Shown here piece by piece: positions 11,661 through 24,200 of a DNA stretch of 64,000 nt (position 1 is the first letter of the stretch; each line of letters starts with the position of its first letter). The translations under genes and the position numbers were made by a program. The DNA is from Siphonodentalium dalli (lineage: Eukaryota > Mollusca > Scaphopoda > Gadilida > Siphonodentaliidae). The stretch spans positions 113,439,195 to 113,503,194 of the forward strand of contig CP136065.1 in the NCBI GenBank assembly GCA_032622095.1. The letters are read 5' to 3'. The notes below the pieces were generated by a model. It was not told the DNA's origin. It saw nothing but the letters and a program-made list of their open reading frames with translations, and did not search any database.

Positions 11661-13247
11661 CTGTTGTGTTGTATAGTCCCAAGCATGTTCAAAGAGCAAT
11701 GCTCGACATGTTTCCGGAGGCATAAATATATAACATGCTACTGTGCTATATCTCCTAAATATATTTTTTTGTACCGGGTAAAGGTCGAAAACAACATAAA
11801 ACAGCAGAAATATTACTCAACCACGTTTCAGTTATCTGGCATACATAAATTCTCAATACTAATTCATCTGTTCAGGTTTAGGTATTTAAAAATGTGATTT
11901 TTCCTAAAATAAAAAATAATTCTGTAAATTCTTGCCAGAAAGCTAAAACATGCAATGAAAACTGTTTTATCTATTTTCTCGCAGACAGTCATGACTCGAG
12001 ATAGTAGACTGAGCGCATACCCTAGTTGGGTTCATAATCTAGATAATTCACTGTGGTTTTTTTAATATATTTGCTGTCAAACGGTCTATGGACGTACATG
12101 AATTTTTTTTAAGCCACTTTTTTTCCATAAATTCAAACAAATATATTGTGAGATTAGCCTATACATTGGTTATAAGGGGTAATGATTTTTTCCCTCCATG
12201 CAAATTGATAGTTTGTATTTTGAAATTGAGATTTTTTGAAAATTCACGAATGCCCGCCTTCTTAATTAAAGACTCATCCGTCGCACCGAGGATGGCATTG
12301 TCGAAATGGAAAAATCCACTGTTGTGTACTCAAAATACAATTGATCTGATCAGACTTACACAGATTCAATAACTGACATGCATGCCTGTGAGACACAAAA
12401 CAAATATTTAAGCGAGTCTCAATCAGTCATTGGTAGATAGTTTTGAGACTCAAGTCGTATCTCTACATTGGTTTGGTCAGGGACGTTATTGTGAGATAGG
12501 GTGAGATGCATAAATTAATATAATCCCAATACTGGCCAACGCTTTCAAAGCTTTGTAAGTTCATATTGAATGGGTATAATGAAGTACTTTATTTAGTGTT
12601 TACTTTTAAGTAGGATTGACGTACTGTGTGTGATTCCCGACCAGTGGGTGTGGGAATATACTATATTAGGAATCCTGCGTATATATATATACCTCTTAAG
12701 AATCATTCGAGTCCCTCGTACCAGAAAGGCCGGACGAGGGTTGCATAGTTATATTCAACACGACCAGGACTGCACACGTAAACTATGCAAACCACTCAGC
12801 GCGCTCAGTATATCATACTGCAGGGCGGGAACCTATACGTCACAAATAAAATATGTAGCCCAAAGCGGTTTTGATTTTAAATTTGTTTGAAACATATCTA
12901 AACGTTTGTCTGGCGGGATAAACAAATATATGATGAGCTGTGGAAATTCACAATGTACTTTTAAAATAAGTACCGGTAATCATTAAAAACTCATATTTAG
13001 AACTGAAATTTACAAGGAAATTATAGATATTGATTGTGTCCCTATTTTGAATATCAAACACACCTCAACCATTTATAAAGTTTTCGCAAAATGCAAATAA
13101 CCCATTTCACTCGTAACTACCTTAACTCCTGCAACAAATATCTAGCCCAACCACTGCTTGAGTTGAGTTATACAGGTAGTCGTTATCCGAATGTTGAACA
13201 TATTTTATTGTAACCACAATATATCATATAAATTACACATATAATTA
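11661..13247. other. No gene seen
   Basis: Only short AT-rich ORFs without recognisable domains. No repeat with clear ends was found. Confidence 0.45.
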
Positions 13248-13433
13248 TTATAAACATACAGGGTTTCTGACGGGGAAATGAGATGCTTCACATACAGTTT
13301 GCGACAATAATTTTTTGAGGTATTTAGGGACATGATTAGTTAATATTTTGTTCCATGTATGCATTTGAAGGTTTCGTCTTTCGTTATAAAGGGTAGGCCA
13401 ACCGATTTCGCATAAGACTCTCTCGTCTGACAC
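13248..13433 (-). pseudogene. Fragment of a non-LTR retrotransposon ORF2 C-terminus
   Basis: The minus-strand reading 'IGWPTLYNERRNLQMHTWNK' then 'VPKYLKKLLS' and 'SHFPVRNP' resembles the tail after the reverse transcriptase in many LINE proteins (W-x-x-L-x-x-R-R, K-I, P-x-Y-L, R-N). Nothing similar continues upstream, so this is a short truncated piece. Assigned from the motif pattern only. Confidence 0.4.
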
Positions 13434-13885
13434 AAAGCGTGTCAGGCCACTTACTACGGGTGCTTGGTGAATCCAACATGGCCGCTTACGGCGCTACTCA
13501 GTTATCTCGCTTATAACAGCCATAAAGTATATTGCTCGGATAAATCGACTAGGTTTGGTAGTTTTCTGAGGGATGGCGGGTAATTCAGACACATTCGGTT
13601 TATATATTATATACTGGTATCGTGGCGCATATATAGCATGTGTATAGATAAACAATGAATGTCATATGATTATGCGAGGGAGACAGTGAGAGATCGAGAG
13701 GATATGAAAAACCTACGAAGATCGCCTAGGTAAATTCACAGATAAATTTAATAAACATTTTCATCTCAAAACAGGAAATTGACATTAAAGAGAAAGAGAG
13801 AAGAAAACATAAATATTGGACAGAACATAATATTTGTTGATTGCTTTAAATTAATCTAGTCCATTGGATACGACATTTCGATTTG

Positions 13886-14028
13886 TCGCGATGACGACGA
13901 CAACGATGACGACATGATGAAAACGATGGTGACGGCGATGATGGCCAAGACGGTGATGATGATGATGATGATGATGATGACGACGGCGATGATATGACGA
14001 CGACGATGATGATGCATGATGAAGATGA
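13886..14028. repeat. GAT/GAC trinucleotide microsatellite
   Basis: Interrupted (GAT)n and (GAC)n repeats, including seven to eight pure GAT units near 13953-13979. The serine-rich minus-strand frame is an artefact of this repeat. Confidence 0.85.
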
Positions 14029-14069
14029 CTTGTTATTTATCAACATTTTGTTCAACAAAATATGGCCGT

Positions 14070-14870
14070 ATTTTCACTAAAGTGTAACGAAATTTGACCG
14101 TATTACCACTTTATTTTAGAGTTATCCATCTTCATTCGCAATTCTGTCCGAGACCTTCCGTTTGACCACGTGTTTCTGGGCCACATATTATTACACATCT
14201 CGAGAAATAACAAATTTCAAAAACCGCTTAACGACACCTCAGCGAGGCATTCATGGTACTTTATATAGGCACGTTCGGGAGCCCCGAACGTGCCTATATA
14301 AAGTACCCGTACCGTGAATGTTTCGCTGATGTATCCTTTTAAAAGCGGTAATCTTATCCCGCCCGGTGTCATGTACAGGCCGGATGACACTGGTTTGATC
14401 ACGCCGTCCCATCGGGTGGGGACGTAAATGGCTATCCCGTGTACAACCACGAGTACACGATAAAGAACCCTATCGTGGGCAACGATCCACGGATTAATTG
14501 CAAAATGTCCTGTAAAAATTCCTCCCGTCGGGGCGTAAGTTGGTAGACATTTCAGGTGATGGTGTAATAGCGTTATCTCTCTTCGATGGTGGTGGAACAC
14601 ACTCAGCTGTGCTATGTATGTAGTGTACATATATGCGGTGGTTAGGTTGAAAAGGGCATTTCAGATATTAATGCGGTGTGTTGGTGGAATACCTGGTTAC
14701 TCCTAAAGGAGGTTGCTCATATGTTGGCGTAAAAACAGTAAGTAAGTACGATATCTGATCTCTAAGCCTTGATGGGTGTGTTCCTCGACTCGAATCAAAT
14801 ATATCCCCGAAGCCAAAGAAATAGTGATTTAGGAGCGTCTGATCGGATCGAGTATCACATATTCGCACAC
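14070..14870 (-). mobile_element. Degenerate copy of the GGTACTCAAT element family, expanded by an insertion
   Basis: The left part has 'TTTTAGAGTTATCCATC' and the right part 'CTTGATGGGTG...CGACTCGAATCAAATAT' and 'GAAGCCAAAGAAATAGT', shared with 24011-24433 and 34490-34715. Between them lies about 550 bp of GC-richer DNA absent from the other copies, with a 137-codon minus-strand ORF (14217-14630) that I do not recognise and do not call. Confidence 0.5.
14255..14307. repeat. Perfect 25-bp-arm hairpin
   Basis: 'GTACTTTATATAGGCACG' onward pairs perfectly with 'CGTGCCTATATAAAGTAC' across a 3-base loop. One of three near-perfect 'snap-back' hairpins in the window (also 21724 and 28619). Confidence 0.85.
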
Positions 14871-15872
14871 TTAATCAAAAAGATTGGTCTATCATGGTAT
14901 TCTAAATGATCCGATATTTTTGCACGCGCACCTGTTGAATCACGTGATGTGTGACGTCGAAAACTAAGCAACTAAACTATAAACATCAATGGCGGAAGGT
15001 TTGATCGTTCTCCTGTCTCTTAGATTGTATTCATAACACATTGCTAATTCCTGTCTGTGTGATATTCATTTGAATGTGATTATTAGAGCGCTGCAGATCG
15101 AACATGATGGTTGATGCTAATGTTCAATGGCTTTATAAATTATAAGAAGGATATCTAAAATTCTAGTCTTACGTGAGTCGACGGGTCGTGACAAATTTTG
15201 AAATGAGTTAATGACAATTGACATTGAACCATCACAATCTGTCTGTATCTGTATCTGTAGTTGTTACGTCCTAGTGACCAAAGCTGGCTTTTACAGGACG
15301 GAGTTTGCACCGGTTTCCGCAGCGTCGGGTCCAAATGGGGATAATTGGCAATTCCTTTATCAATCATTTTTGTTGTCAATAAACTGTAGGCCTACCGTTA
15401 ACTTTTTTGTTTTAATTTAAAATATTTAAATACCGTCCTGTACTGCTGTAGTGTAACTGTAAAAGGCAGCTTTGGTCACTAAGAAGATGTAACAACTACA
15501 CTGTCTACAGATACTGAGATACGCCTACAGATTTAAGTTTTAGCCAGGTCTTGGAAATGTGAAAATTCAGCTACCATCTGCTAATGATGTAATGTATAAA
15601 TGAAATACATTATACAATAGCTGAATTCAGCTATTTTAGCTGAATTCAGCTATAGAATAGATTAGACCTCCATTCGGTAAATTTTATGCAATATGAGAAA
15701 GTGCTGCCGCTCCTTGAGAAAGCAATTACGCGTGTACTTTATAGTGGAATCATGTACAGTTGTAAAGTTTGGATAAGTAGTACTGTTCACCGGGTACTAT
15801 TTTTTGTATCATAATTTTTTTTTTTGGTGAAAAAAGCCTAGATTGGAATTAAGTACTAGTAATAATAACGCT
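14871..15872. other. No gene seen
   Basis: Contains 'GTAGTTGTTACGTCCTAGTGACCAAAGCTG' near 15258 and its rough inverse near 15466-15500, an eroded inverted repeat of about 240 bp (see also 'CAGATACTGAGATACG'), plus an 'AGCTGAATTCAGCTA' palindrome pair at 15614-15655. No coding evidence. Confidence 0.4.
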
Positions 15873-16901
15873 GAAGGAGTCACTCTCACCAAAAAATGTG
15901 CTGAAGGGTACACTGGGTTAGTCAGACTCTGACCTGGTAATATGGCTAATGCCATATCAGGTCGGAACGCCCTTGGCCTTCAGCATGGACGAGTAGCTAA
16001 TTTTATTAAATACACTTAATATTAAAAATCACAGTTACACAGTCATTAATGTTAACAATATTGCAATCTATATAACTCTGACACCTACCAGAAAGTGTGT
16101 ATAATTCCGTAATTATTTAATAAAAAAATCCAGTCGGAAAACATGTTGACAAAACGTTGTTAAATGGCCGAAAGTAGGAGGAGCTAACATATCACATGAC
16201 TACGTGCGTCTCGTGCAAATTACCATGCATGGCAATGTCACGGAACATGATTCTGCAACCTGCATGACTGTATCAGGAAGTTAACAGTACGCATGTGTAA
16301 CAAATTGGAATTGGTTAGTTGTAAAAACTACATGCATGCGCAGATTGTAGTTACCCTCAACTTGAATTGTATCAGGCTACCTGAATTGTACACTCAGTGT
16401 GAACGCATGTGATTACCTTGACATGTGCACAGGGAACTCACAGGGGGATTCATGAAATGATGGGTCACATGCAATGGTCTACGAACACACGACATGTCAG
16501 TGTTTACGTTCTGTTATTTGTCAGATTTTAAGGATAAATGACACGTAGGTGAGTGGATGGTTTCACACTTGTATTAGTATTTAGTTGATAAATACATGTG
16601 CGTTAGTCATAAATGTTACTTTTATTGAAAATCTACTCGCTCATAGCGTTTAGAGCTCCTGATGGAACTTAGATGGCGTAAGCCATGCTACTAAGTTTCA
16701 ATGGATCTAACACAGGGTTTGAAATGTCATTCTAAATGACGTTTAGTTTTTGTATCTGCCATGATTTCTGTTAGAGAATAATTGTTTATGTTCCAATAAA
16801 CATTAAAATGAACTGAAAACAAATTGCTATTGGGCGCCAGACTTAAAAAACACAATTTAACTAACGGTGTTAGTGCCAATCACAGACCATGTGTACCCTT
16901 C

Positions 16902-18146
16902 TATGGGAGGCCAAATTCACATTTAATAATTAATTGTGCTTAAGCGCAATCAATTACGCTTAAGCGCAATCAATTGCGCTTAAGCGCAATTCATGGTTAT
17001 ATGTAACAAAACACCCCTGGTGAATAAATAGGTTTCTCCATAACTTAGCATTAACTCCTATTGACATGTCACTTCTTGGTTTCATTGGTTTGGATGGGTA
17101 GGGAGCTAGCCCAACTTCTTTATCAAAATGGCTGACTCGCAATAGTATCACCTTCTGTTTTAGTTGGAGCGATTCGTGATAGCATTATATTATCTTCGGT
17201 ATATATTAGTTGGGGCTACTTGCAATAGCATTACTTTCTGTATTAGTCGGGGCGACATTGATTTTCGAGTATACAGGCACACCATATGAGGGAAGCAAGC
17301 CCTCGGTGACACCAAATTCACACTATATGATCATGGAAATACTATAGATTTGTGCAAGAGCTGCTGATTTAATAAGAAAAACTAGAGCTTCAGGACTGAG
17401 ACACCAAAGCTCCAGTAATTACACACCATTTTTTGGACAGGGATGCTGATAATATGAAAATAGGGTTTTTTCCCCCTGATTTAAGTCAATAAGTAAACCA
17501 TACAGTAATGCTCTAATTAATCGACTCCTTAACCACAGCAGAATTATGGATAACTTTTCAGGATTTAGTCGGAAATATGGCTTGTTGCCATTCATCGGAA
17601 AGCTCTCTCGATGCTTTTCGATGAATGGCAACAAGCCATATTTCCGACTAAATCCTGAAAAGGTACCCATAATTCTGCTGTGGTTAAGAAGTCGATTAAA
17701 TAGAGCATTACTGTATGAGGTAAGAAAGCCCTCATGCAGTGACACCGCATGCATGTATAGGATATTACCATAGTAAAGGCTAAAATCTGTGCAAAAATAC
17801 ATTAAAAACATCATACAAAACATTACTAGAGTTCCGGGAAGGCGACATCAATTCTTTGGATAGAGGGATGCAGATAATATGTAATTAGGGGATTCTCCTT
17901 GTTGAACACATACTCACAGTTTGACTGTTGAGTACAGGTCAAAATTAGCCCAATGCTCATCTTGTGTTGCTAGGTGATACACCAGGTCATGCTAATAGTT
18001 TATGGGTAGGTTAGATAGTAGTCACAATTACGCTTAAGCGCAATTAATTGCGCTTAAGCGTAAATGCCCTATTTGCGCTTAAGCACAATATGTGGTATTT
18101 GCGCTTAAGCGCAATTCATTATTAAATGTGAATTTGGCCTCCCATA
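16902..18146. mobile_element. TIR element with GCGCTTAAGCGC subterminal palindromes
   Basis: The ends are TATGGGAGGCCAAATTCAC and GTGAATTTGGCCTCCCATA, flanked by CCCTTC (16896-16901 and 18147-18152), possibly part of an 8-bp TACCCTTC duplication. Just inside both ends are repeats of the self-complementary 16-mer TTGCGCTTAAGCGCAA: about three copies on the left and four on the right. It carries a family A MITE in the middle. No transposase seen. Confidence 0.78.
17501..17715. mobile_element. TA-flanked foldback MITE, family A, full copy
   Basis: TACAGTAATGCTCTAA at the left and its complement at the right; about 100-bp arms with 'GACTCCTTAACCACAGCAGA' and 'TTTCAGGATTTAGTCGGAAA'. Nearly the whole 215 bp is one hairpin, so both strands read similar ORFs that are not genes. 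Confidence 0.88.
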
Positions 18147-18248
18147 CCCTTCAGCATATTTTCAAACCCTATGTACCCTTCAGCACTTTTTTCGGTGAGT
18201 GACCGCTTCAGCAATAATAACCCTATGTACAGTCTCAGCATATCCTTT

Positions 18249-18456
18249 ATCCGATCATCACCAAACTTAATATGGATCCTCGGGGTGACCTCTAGGTGGG
18301 TTCTTAGCATTTTTCCTAATTCTGTTAAATAACATAGCTCCCAGTGGCCATCTGGGATTTAACTCTTTGCATGACTAATTCCTTTTGTACATCTTACAGG
18401 TCACATTGCTCATTCAATTGTCACCAAACTTCATATGGATCTTCGGGGTGACTTCT
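18249..18456. repeat. Two tandem units, period about 163 bp
   Basis: 'TCACCAAACTTAATATGGAT' plus 'GGGGTGACCTCTAG' recurs with small changes about 163 bases later. Confidence 0.6.
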
Positions 18457-19262
18457 AGATTGGATTACATAATCTAATGATGCATGATGGCATGTCTAGA
18501 TATACCGTACTTTGCATGACAGACTAGCCATAACCACATGTAGATCAATGACCGTGACAGAAATATTACCACTATCAGAATGCGGGTTGAGATATACTGA
18601 CAGAATAACATAACATAAATGACCAAGAACTGCCTTATAGTAACAGGCATCCTAATTGACAACATGTATTTATTACGTAATCTGAATCATGCTGTGGAGA
18701 GTACATGTCACAAGCCATGGTCTGAAAAGGTGCAGGTATCTTGGTGTGATGTCATACGCCATTCTCGGCGGGACACTATATTGCAGATAGTGATTTTCCT
18801 GGCTGTCAGTCTGTTTGACGATGTCACATGACGTTTGCGTTCAAACAACACAACTAATTCACCTTTCTTTTATCTTTGGGCACCAAGGAACAGGAAAATG
18901 CGATAAACTACTAAATTTTCATTACTTCGACTTCGACTTTAAGCGTAATTTACATTAATTCACTTAGAATTATGAAAAGGCTGCTTTTGAAAAATTTAAA
19001 TTTGCTTCTGGGTTTATAAAACAGATTTTTTTCAATAAATACGACAGATGCGATGCCATGATGTGGTGTGATTGGTTTGGGTGGATCAGAAAACTATTCC
19101 GCTTTTAATGATGTATAATATATATATTCTACTTACCGTTGAGTGTTTTTGAAGCGCAAGTTGGTGTGAAAATCCGTCTTTTTTACCCAGTTTAGCGGAC
19201 ACTATACCAAATAAGTGAAATGTTACAGCCAGTTTGTGTCAGACCTGTGCTTATAACCCGAG
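18457..19262. other. No gene seen
   Basis: AT-rich sequence with only short chance ORFs and no clear repeats. Confidence 0.45.
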
Positions 19263-20146
19263 TTTTTTTTGTCCCCCGAAAAAAAATTTCAGGGGACTAT
19301 TAAAATAGCCGGTGTCTGTGCGTCCGTCTGTGCGGAAATGGTTTCCGGATGATAACTTTAATTTCGGTTATTAGATCAAAAGCAAATTTCATAGGTGAGT
19401 TTATCGGACCAAAATACAGGTCAAGTTCGAATATGGGTTTGCTCCGCCCATTTTTGCGAGAGTTATGGCCCTTTTTTTACTTAGAATCTTGTAATTTTCT
19501 GGTTTCCGGATGATAACTTCAGTTTGTGTGATCATATCTTAACCAAATTTGGTATGTGAGTTTATCAGCTCTATATACAGCTCAAGTTCGAAAATGGGTT
19601 TGCTCCGCCCATTTCTACGAGAGTTATGGCCCTTTTTTTACTTAGAATCTTGTAATTTTCTGGTTTCCGGATGATAACTTCAGTTTGTGTGATCATATCT
19701 GAACCAAATTTGGTATGTGAGTTTACCAGCCCTATATACAGGTCAATTTCGAATATGGCTTTACTCCGCCCATTTTTACGAGAGTTGTGGCCCTTTTTCG
19801 ACTTGGAATCCTGCCAATTTCTGGTTTCCGGATGATAAATTCAGTTTGTGTGATCATATCTGAACCAAATTTGGTATGTGAGTTTATCAGCCCTATATAC
19901 AGGTCAAGTTCGAATATGGCTTTGCTCCGCCAATTTTTACGAGAGTTGTGGCCCTTTTTCGACTTGGAATCCTGTCAATTTCTGGTTTCCGGATGATAAA
20001 TTCAGTTTGTGTGATCATATCTGAACCAAATTTGGTATGTGAGTTTATCAGCCCTATATACAGGTCAAGTTCGAATATGGGTTTGCTCCGCCCATTTTTG
20101 CGAGAGTTGTGGCCCTTTTTCGACTTAGAATCCTGTTAATTTCTGG
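19263..20146 (+). repeat. Hairpin + CGTCCG tract + five tandem units of about 161 bp
   Basis: Begins with a hairpin 'GTCCCCCGAAA...TTTCAGGGGAC', then 'GTGCGTCCGTCTGTGCGG', then units starting 'GGTTTCCGGATGATAACT' at about 19340, 19501, 19662, 19823 and 19984. Each unit ends with 'GAGAGTTATGGCCCTTTTT' and 'GACTTAGAATC'. Two ORFs inside are repeat artefacts. Confidence 0.88.
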
Positions 20147-21207
20147 GTAACAAATAACACAGCTAGCATTAATGAAGGTAAAATTAACAAATAAATATTT
20201 AGAGTTTGCCATGTACCATTTTAGGGTACACTGGTTGGATTGTTCTGAAATTTAGTATCAGATTTAGGGTCCTTGTTATTTTTTTCAGAAAAGCTGATGC
20301 CCCCAATGAAGCCACTTTTTCGAGGACACTGTGGCCGGACGGCCTTTAATTTAACCAATTTTTACATGGGATACAATAATTTGAAGAGTAATAAAATATC
20401 TTTCTACCTATATATGAGGCATTTGTGTATTTTGAACCTGTTTGTGGACTTTGAAAAATTTATAAAAAATTAGGCACAGCCAAGTTGGATACATTTCTAT
20501 ATGATTAAGTACTATTGAGGGTAGGGTCAATTTTTGTTCTGGGGACCTGTACATGTACCATGTGAATGCCAAAATACAGAGTCGACATTGGGAGAAGTCG
20601 ACGTTGGTTAGTCGACTAATCGTTTCAACAGTGAACACTACTATTTATTGCTTCCAAGTGATTGTATGATACTGTATGGATTATGCATGCTGTGTAGGGA
20701 TTTCATCTTAGAAAAATGTCTGCTGGTATATTCACTTCGCCTTTTTCTAAATTACATGTGCATATATACAGCATTCATGTTCGCTGTTCAATGAAATTCA
20801 GCCTTTCAGGTGGCATTCCAATGGACTCTGGGTAATATATCAGTGATTGCTTGATTGCTTAGCCATTGGCTACAATCCTAAACAAAAGGAAATGGTTTGG
20901 GTAACCAGTGGCTGATGTAAAATGCTCAGAGCAAGGGCAAGGTGACAGAAAAATTTTTAAATAATTTTTGTCTTAATTAATTTGTTGACATGTGGATGTT
21001 ACATTTTGTGATTCAAAATTGGGTTTATGTGAACAGGCCTGTATAATTCAAAATTGTGAAAACTTAATTTTTCATTTGAAATCAGCAAATCAATAGTTGG
21101 ACACCCCCAACAGAGTCCATTTCTAAAGTTCTTGATCTGATATGTCCAGAGCAACATATGCATATGACCTCAGCAGTTTGCTTGTAATGTACTTTTTTGT
21201 TCTACAG
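20147..21207. other. Region upstream of the first VWA3-like coding exon
   Basis: AT-rich, without a recognisable promoter, CpG island or coding exon. The acceptor at 21207 shows that the transcription start lies further upstream or in an undetected short exon here. Confidence 0.4.
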
Positions 21208-21223
21208 CTTGACCACCACAAAA
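21208..21223 (+). other. 5' UTR part of the first coding exon
   Basis: A pyrimidine-rich tract and 'TCTACAG' end at 21207, a good splice acceptor, 16 bases before the ATG at 21224. At least one upstream noncoding exon is therefore expected. I could not identify it or a promoter. Confidence 0.6.
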
Positions 21224-21287
21224 ATGGATGAAACTCAAGAAGAAATTTTTGATGTGAATCCTTACTTACAAAAGGCTTACTCAGAGG
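21224..21287 (+). CDS. VWA3B-like: VWA3-like exon 1 (residues 1-21)
   Basis: ATG at 21224 in the context AAAATGG (A at -3, G at +4). It encodes MDETQEEIFDVNPYLQKAYSE, ends with one base of codon 22, and is followed by the consensus donor GTGAGT. The acidic start is typical of a cytosolic N-terminus. The start is inferred as the first ATG after the acceptor. Confidence 0.85.
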
Positions 21288-24200
21288 GTGAGTTTATTTT
21301 TTATTCATCTCATTCTATAATTTCTATTAACTTTCTTGAGTTCTGCTTGGTTCAAGTTTTAGTCTCACAGTAATTGAAATGCTAATAAGTAGAAAGCTAC
21401 AATAAACAAGGTATCTGATACCTACCTACCTGTACTGATTGATATTCATTTATAAAGAGATTAATTTTTTTTTTTTACATTTTCTTAAAAAGTTCTTAGG
21501 TTTTTCTTCTATTTGAGACAAAATATGATGTGGATGTGCTAACATTTGTTAATTTTTGTTAAAATTCAATTTGGAAAGGGTTGGGTTGATCTTTATAACC
21601 CCACCCCCTCCACTCAACTCCACCGACCACTCCTCCAAATGAATAATAGACCGTTCTTTCTTTTATAATTTTTATTTCTTTTTGTTACAATTTGTCATAA
21701 TGGAATGCATAAAGTATATTAGTCCAAGTCTTCTCGTACTAAAACCAGCTAAGATATTGGGATGGAGATGCTGGTTTTTTATCTCCATCCCAATATCTTA
21801 GCTGGTTTTAGTACGAGAAGACTTGGTCTTATCCTGACTAAATAGGAAGATGTTATCTTTATAGTTAGTAGCTGTTGTTTTCTTGTACTATTTATATACT
21901 AGTACGCATTTTTTTCAATCTATAAATCGAACTAACTATGGACATTCTCCCAAGAAGTTAATTATTGTTTCAATCAAAAACCAAAATATATCTATAAAAC
22001 TATTATCAAAAATTATTTTTTACAGGACAATATTTAATAGTTATAAACTTCTTGATAAGAAAGGTGTGAACTGCAGTCCTGAATGAGATTAATTTTTTTT
22101 TTATTTGGGTCTTAATCAATTAAACTCTTGAATCGACATAGGAAAAAAGCATTTGAACACTGTTGCACTTCTTTTCAAAAGTGCTACATGTAGTTATAAC
22201 GCATGACCACTTACATGCATTTTGTTCTGTATTGTATTCTAGACTTAGAAACTTTTTTAGCTAAAGGTATGTTTAGAACACTCTTGTTGCACTTTCTCAT
22301 ATACATGTATATATAATGTTTCAATAATACATGTACAACAATATTTATTGTTAAATTTCTATTCCCAGTTCTACTCCAAATCAAATTTCTACCTTATTTT
22401 CTGGAATAGAAAAACCACTTTTTGCTGAGACTAATACTGAGAATTCTTTCCAAAAAGTTTGTACTTTTGGGCATGAAACAAGCAGATGTTCTATGCATTC
22501 TTTTTCTTGTTGGCAGAATGTACAAAGATTTTAGGGTATAATTTTGCATTTTTCTTGATCTGGAACTGAAAAGCTTGCATTTTAGTACTTTTTGTAGCTG
22601 AAAAGGTACTTCTGTATATATTTTGCAATACCTCATGATATAGGTTCAATTTTAAAACTGCTGCACCATTTATTTTGAGCACATGTATTAGGGTACAATT
22701 CATTCACAAATTTCCAGTAAAATAGTTGATTTAATTCATTTTCACTCTTGATATCCTCTACAAGGTTTCTTATGTCTGTTAGTATTGTTTTTGAATTTTT
22801 AATTGCTTTCCTCCAATCTGATGGGATTGTATTTTTACCCTCTGAATTGTTACAAAGTCAGCTTTCAATCCAAAATTGAAATAATTTCTTCTGAAGTCAC
22901 GAAAGAGCCATCCTCTTTCAATATGTCATTTATATAACAAATTTTATTTTCTGTCTATATGGGGAAGTTTATAGTTTTGTTCGGTCTCTTAATGTAATTG
23001 TTATTGAAGATTGGTTGACTTTTGTATTACTCGTTTGATGTGAGTTCTTCTGGTAATAATGCATATGCCCTTAATGAGATTTTCCAAAATGGGTTAAATT
23101 GATTTGCGATAATAGCCAAACTGCTGCTAATTAGATTGAAACTTACTTAGTCTATCAATTAAGAGTATCTTCCATTCAGAGAAATTCAATGGGTCCATTA
23201 ATTTTTTTAACCATGTCATTTTCAATGATTTTGAGAGGCAAATTATGCTTGGTTGGGCAAATTATGCTTACAGTAATTAATGCCCTAAGTAATAGACTCC
23301 TTAACTACAGCAGAATTATGGGTAACTTTTCAGGATTTAGTTCGAAATAGAGCTTTCCGATGAATGGCAACAAGCTATATTTCCAACTAAATCCTGAAAA
23401 GTTACCCATAATTCTGCTGTGGTTAAGGAGTCGATTATTTAGAGCATTACTGTAGTTCACCATTTTCATATTATATATGTTTTCTGGTGGATTGGGTAGG
23501 ACAGTCAGACATTGGATGAGAATGGGTAATGCATTTTAATTACTGTTATCTTACCTATGTGGGACAGTGTCCTTAGTGCCAAATGCTTTAATACTTTCTT
23601 TACAGAGTTAACTTTTTCGGCCCAGTTTTCAGCTATCAAAGTAGGTTCTTGTAGATAAACAGACCTATGAAAAGGGCAGACAACAGTTTAGATGACAATA
23701 TTCATTTACTATAAAGCATTTGTATCTACCATTACTTTGAGATGAAAATCCATTGGTCAAAAGTACATTTATTATTAAATCCATGATTTACAAACCAAGA
23801 TTGGCAAATTTGCTTAACTGGCCATCTGATGATTAATAGTAATTAACCTTAACCCATCAGCCATATTGAAATTGCAAAGAGGATAAAGTATACATTTTCA
23901 AATTGATCAGGTCGCAAAAAATGGCAGGTTACATGTGAATTTTTTTTTAATCTATAAATTATGAATATCAATATTCAGACAAGTTATAAATTGGACCAAA
24001 ATAGAGTATTAGTTAAAGGTACTCAATCCGTAAAGAGGGTCCCCATCTCAACAGATTCCAACAACAACAATCCGATCAGAGGGTCCTATATTACTATTTC
24101 TTTGGCTTTGGATGTAAAAAATATTTGATTCGATTTAGAAATTTGTTATGTTCTCGAGATGAGTACTAATAATTGCCGTCAATTTCGTATCCTGCTCGAG

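Larger units (their letters stand above)
15873..18216. mobile_element. Old inverted-repeat pair enclosing 2.3 kb
   Basis: 15873-15914 and 18173-18216 are inverted copies of about 42 bases (around 85% by eye), both containing GTGCTGAAGGGTACA or its complement. The enclosed DNA includes the 1.25-kb TIR element at 16902-18146. Confidence 0.5.

Noticed and set aside
13846-14058. Serine-rich ORF
   Set aside because: Translation of the GAT/GAC microsatellite.
14217-14630. 137-codon minus-strand ORF as a gene
   Set aside because: It runs across the perfect hairpin at 14255 and lies in an insertion within a repeat relic. No domain, codon signal or splice context supports it.
17419-17823. 134-codon minus-strand ORF and its + strand mirror
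   Set aside because: Both read through the foldback MITE at 17501-17715; the mirrored peptides are a palindrome artefact.
19787-20139. Overlapping ORFs with identical peptides
   Set aside because: Translations of the 161-bp tandem units; identical frames recur because the unit recurs.
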